Shown: positions 63,016-64,000 of the stretch, piece after piece | Position numbering within the stretch: position 1 is the stretch's first letter | Layout of the letters: the number at the start of each line of letters is the position of its first letter | From: Catenulispora sp. GP43 | GTDB taxonomy: Bacteria; Actinomycetota; Actinomycetes; Streptomycetales; Catenulisporaceae | Direction: 5' to 3' | Length of the DNA: 64,000 nucleotides | Assembly: GCF_041260665.1 (NCBI RefSeq) | Contig: NZ_JBGCCT010000002.1 | Location: forward strand, 558,001 to 622,000 | Notes under the pieces: model-generated | What the model was told of the DNA's origin: nothing | The model's input: only the letters and a program-made list of their open reading frames with translations | The model's database searches: none | Translations under genes and position numbers: made by a program

Positions 63016-64000
63016 ACGGCAGCGGCCGGTCCAGCACCTCCTCCCGCCGCATCTCGGCGGCCGCGGCGTTCACCCCCGCGTTCAGGTCCCAGAACGGCCC
63101 GTCGCGCACCGCCGCGGCCAACGGCGCCGCCGACCCCTCGACCATCGACGCCCGGACCTCCGGCGCCAGCGCCTCGATCGAACCGGCATACGCCAGCGCC
63201 AGACTCCACACGACTTCGGGCTCTGACACAGCCGCCAGCCGCCCATAGGCCGTGCGGCGCGTCTGCGGCTGCAACCAGTCCCCCGCGAGCTTGATCAGGC
63301 TGTGCATCCAGACCGCGTCGTCCTCGGGCGCGGCGGCCAGCAAGTCGAGGAACTGCTTCTGGCCGTGCTCCAACAGCTTCGCCAACGACTTGCGCACCGC
63401 GTCGGGCCGGTCGCGCACCGCCAGATACGCCTGCCGCCGAACCGCGCCGCCGGCGAAGTCGTGCTCCCGCACCGCCATGGCGATCTCCGCCTCCCCGGGC
63501 CGCTCCAGCAACAAGGCCAGGACGGCATCGGGGGCGAACGCGTTGCCCGCCAGATTCGCCCGCGCCCGGCGGCTGCCCCGCGGGCTCAGCGTGTACTCGA
63601 CCAACGCCCGCGACAGCGGCATGTAACCGGCCATCCGCTCGGCGGAGCCGGCCCGCCACACCGCGGTGCGGCCGGTTGCCTCGGTGAAGAACCGGCGCGC
63701 GCCCTCGGCCGGCGCAAGGGCGAGCAGGATGTTGGCCGGACGCCACAGGTGCCCGATCCAGGCGCGGGGACGCGAGGGCGGCACACTCAGATAACCGACG
63801 ACGCCGATGTCGCGACGTCCGGTCAGCAGCGAGGCCAGCGAGCCGGGCCAGAAATCGACCTGGTCGACCAGATACGCCCAGCGCGAGGGGTGATCGGCGA
63901 CCGCCGCGCGGATCACCGCGGCCAGCACCGGGCCGGCAGCGGCCACCTCCCGCTCGGCCAGCACCGACACCGCGACCGCCGCGGGCCGCACCTCGAAGAG
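63005..64000 (-). CDS. Protein of unknown function, truncated by the right edge
   Basis: At least 331 residues, open to the window edge; a GTG at 63991 could be a start, but the frame stays open beyond it. The visible part is helical and rich in Ala/Arg, with repeated short helices (AAVIRAAVADHPSRWAYLVDQVDFWP; LSVPPSRPRAWIGHLWRPANILLALAP; RQAYLAVRDRPDAVRKSLAKLLEHGQKQFLDLLAA), somewhat like HEAT-type repeat proteins. No catalytic motif, signal or membrane span is seen. It reads toward, but is separated by 92 bp from, the ABC exporter genes. Function unknown. Confidence 0.7.
   Translation of the reverse strand, partial: LFEVRPAAVAVSVLAEREVAAAGPVLAAVIRAAVADHPSRWAYLVDQVDFWPGSLASLLTGRRDIGVVGYLSVPPSRPRAWIGHLWRPANILLALAPAEGARRFFTEATGRTAVWRAGSAERMAGYMPLSRALVEYTLSPRGSRRARANLAGNAFAPDAVLALLLERPGEAEIAMAVREHDFAGGAVRRQAYLAVRDRPDAVRKSLAKLLEHGQKQFLDLLAAAPEDDAVWMHSLIKLAGDWLQPQTRRTAYGRLAAVSEPEVVWSLALAYAGSIEALAPEVRASMVEGSAAPLAAAVRDGPFWDLNAGVNAAAAEMRREEVLDRPLPWLH

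Overview
The window is GC-rich, densely coded bacterial chromosome from an actinobacterium with Streptomyces/Catenulispora-like biology. The signs are G/C-ending codons, many GTG starts, DasR-type operators at chitinase genes, a cobalamin riboswitch upstream of cobN, an F420-type Ddn family protein, DUF3151 and DUF1707 proteins, and a large set of genes whose -10 hexamer sits 6 to 8 nt before the start codon (leaderless transcripts). The genus cannot be proved from the sequence alone. I saw no rRNA, tRNA, CRISPR array, insertion sequence or prophage.

Layout. 1-10.3 kb: part of an FAD monooxygenase gene with an operator, then a broken division/cell-wall cluster. ftsW-murG-murC lie together, but murD is 4 kb away behind a GT87 glycosyltransferase, an EamA exporter, an AraC regulator and a TPR protein. 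10.3-15 kb: ADP-ribosylglycohydrolase, a MDMPI-like protein, gamma-glutamyltransferase, and a TetR regulator facing a SnoaL-like gene across two palindromic operators. 15-21 kb: an Erm-type 23S rRNA methyltransferase gene with an apparent leader-peptide attenuator, then cobN (riboswitch) and cobD. 21-29.4 kb: membrane proteins, a GH3 beta-glucosidase, an ECF sigma factor fused to a zinc-finger and membrane anchor, DUF3151, and an unrecognised CorA-like/GNAT gene pair. 29.4-33.2 kb: two divergent GH18 chitinase-family genes sharing DasR-like sites. One has two chitin-binding modules; the other lacks a catalytic Asp.

33-45 kb: hydrolases, a PPOX flavoprotein, a secreted tripeptidyl-aminopeptidase-like enzyme, an ECF sigma factor coupled to a SRPBCC-like protein, a RIO kinase with a short upstream ORF, a P-loop kinase, pyrE, and a flavin electron-transfer cassette (ferric-reductase-like protein, FMN-binding protein, ApbE) facing an OmpR-type two-component system. 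45-54.5 kb: an orphan ABC ATPase, citrate synthase, a glyoxalase-like protein, an AtuA-like protein, an aldo/keto reductase, and an ABC ATPase-permease pair. 54.5-64 kb: a secreted multidomain phosphoesterase, DUF1707 and DUF4291 proteins, a Ddn-like protein, gluconokinase, an endonuclease/exonuclease/phosphatase protein, an ABC-2 exporter, and an unknown gene cut by the right edge.

The most striking item is upstream of the erm gene. A 13-codon ORF (MCCFNAIFIRTRA) ends in an Arg-X-Arg motif like those that cause macrolide-dependent ribosome stalling. It is followed by a hairpin that buries the erm ribosome binding site. Together with a leaderless promoter and an upstream terminator, this looks like a complete drug-inducible translational attenuator.
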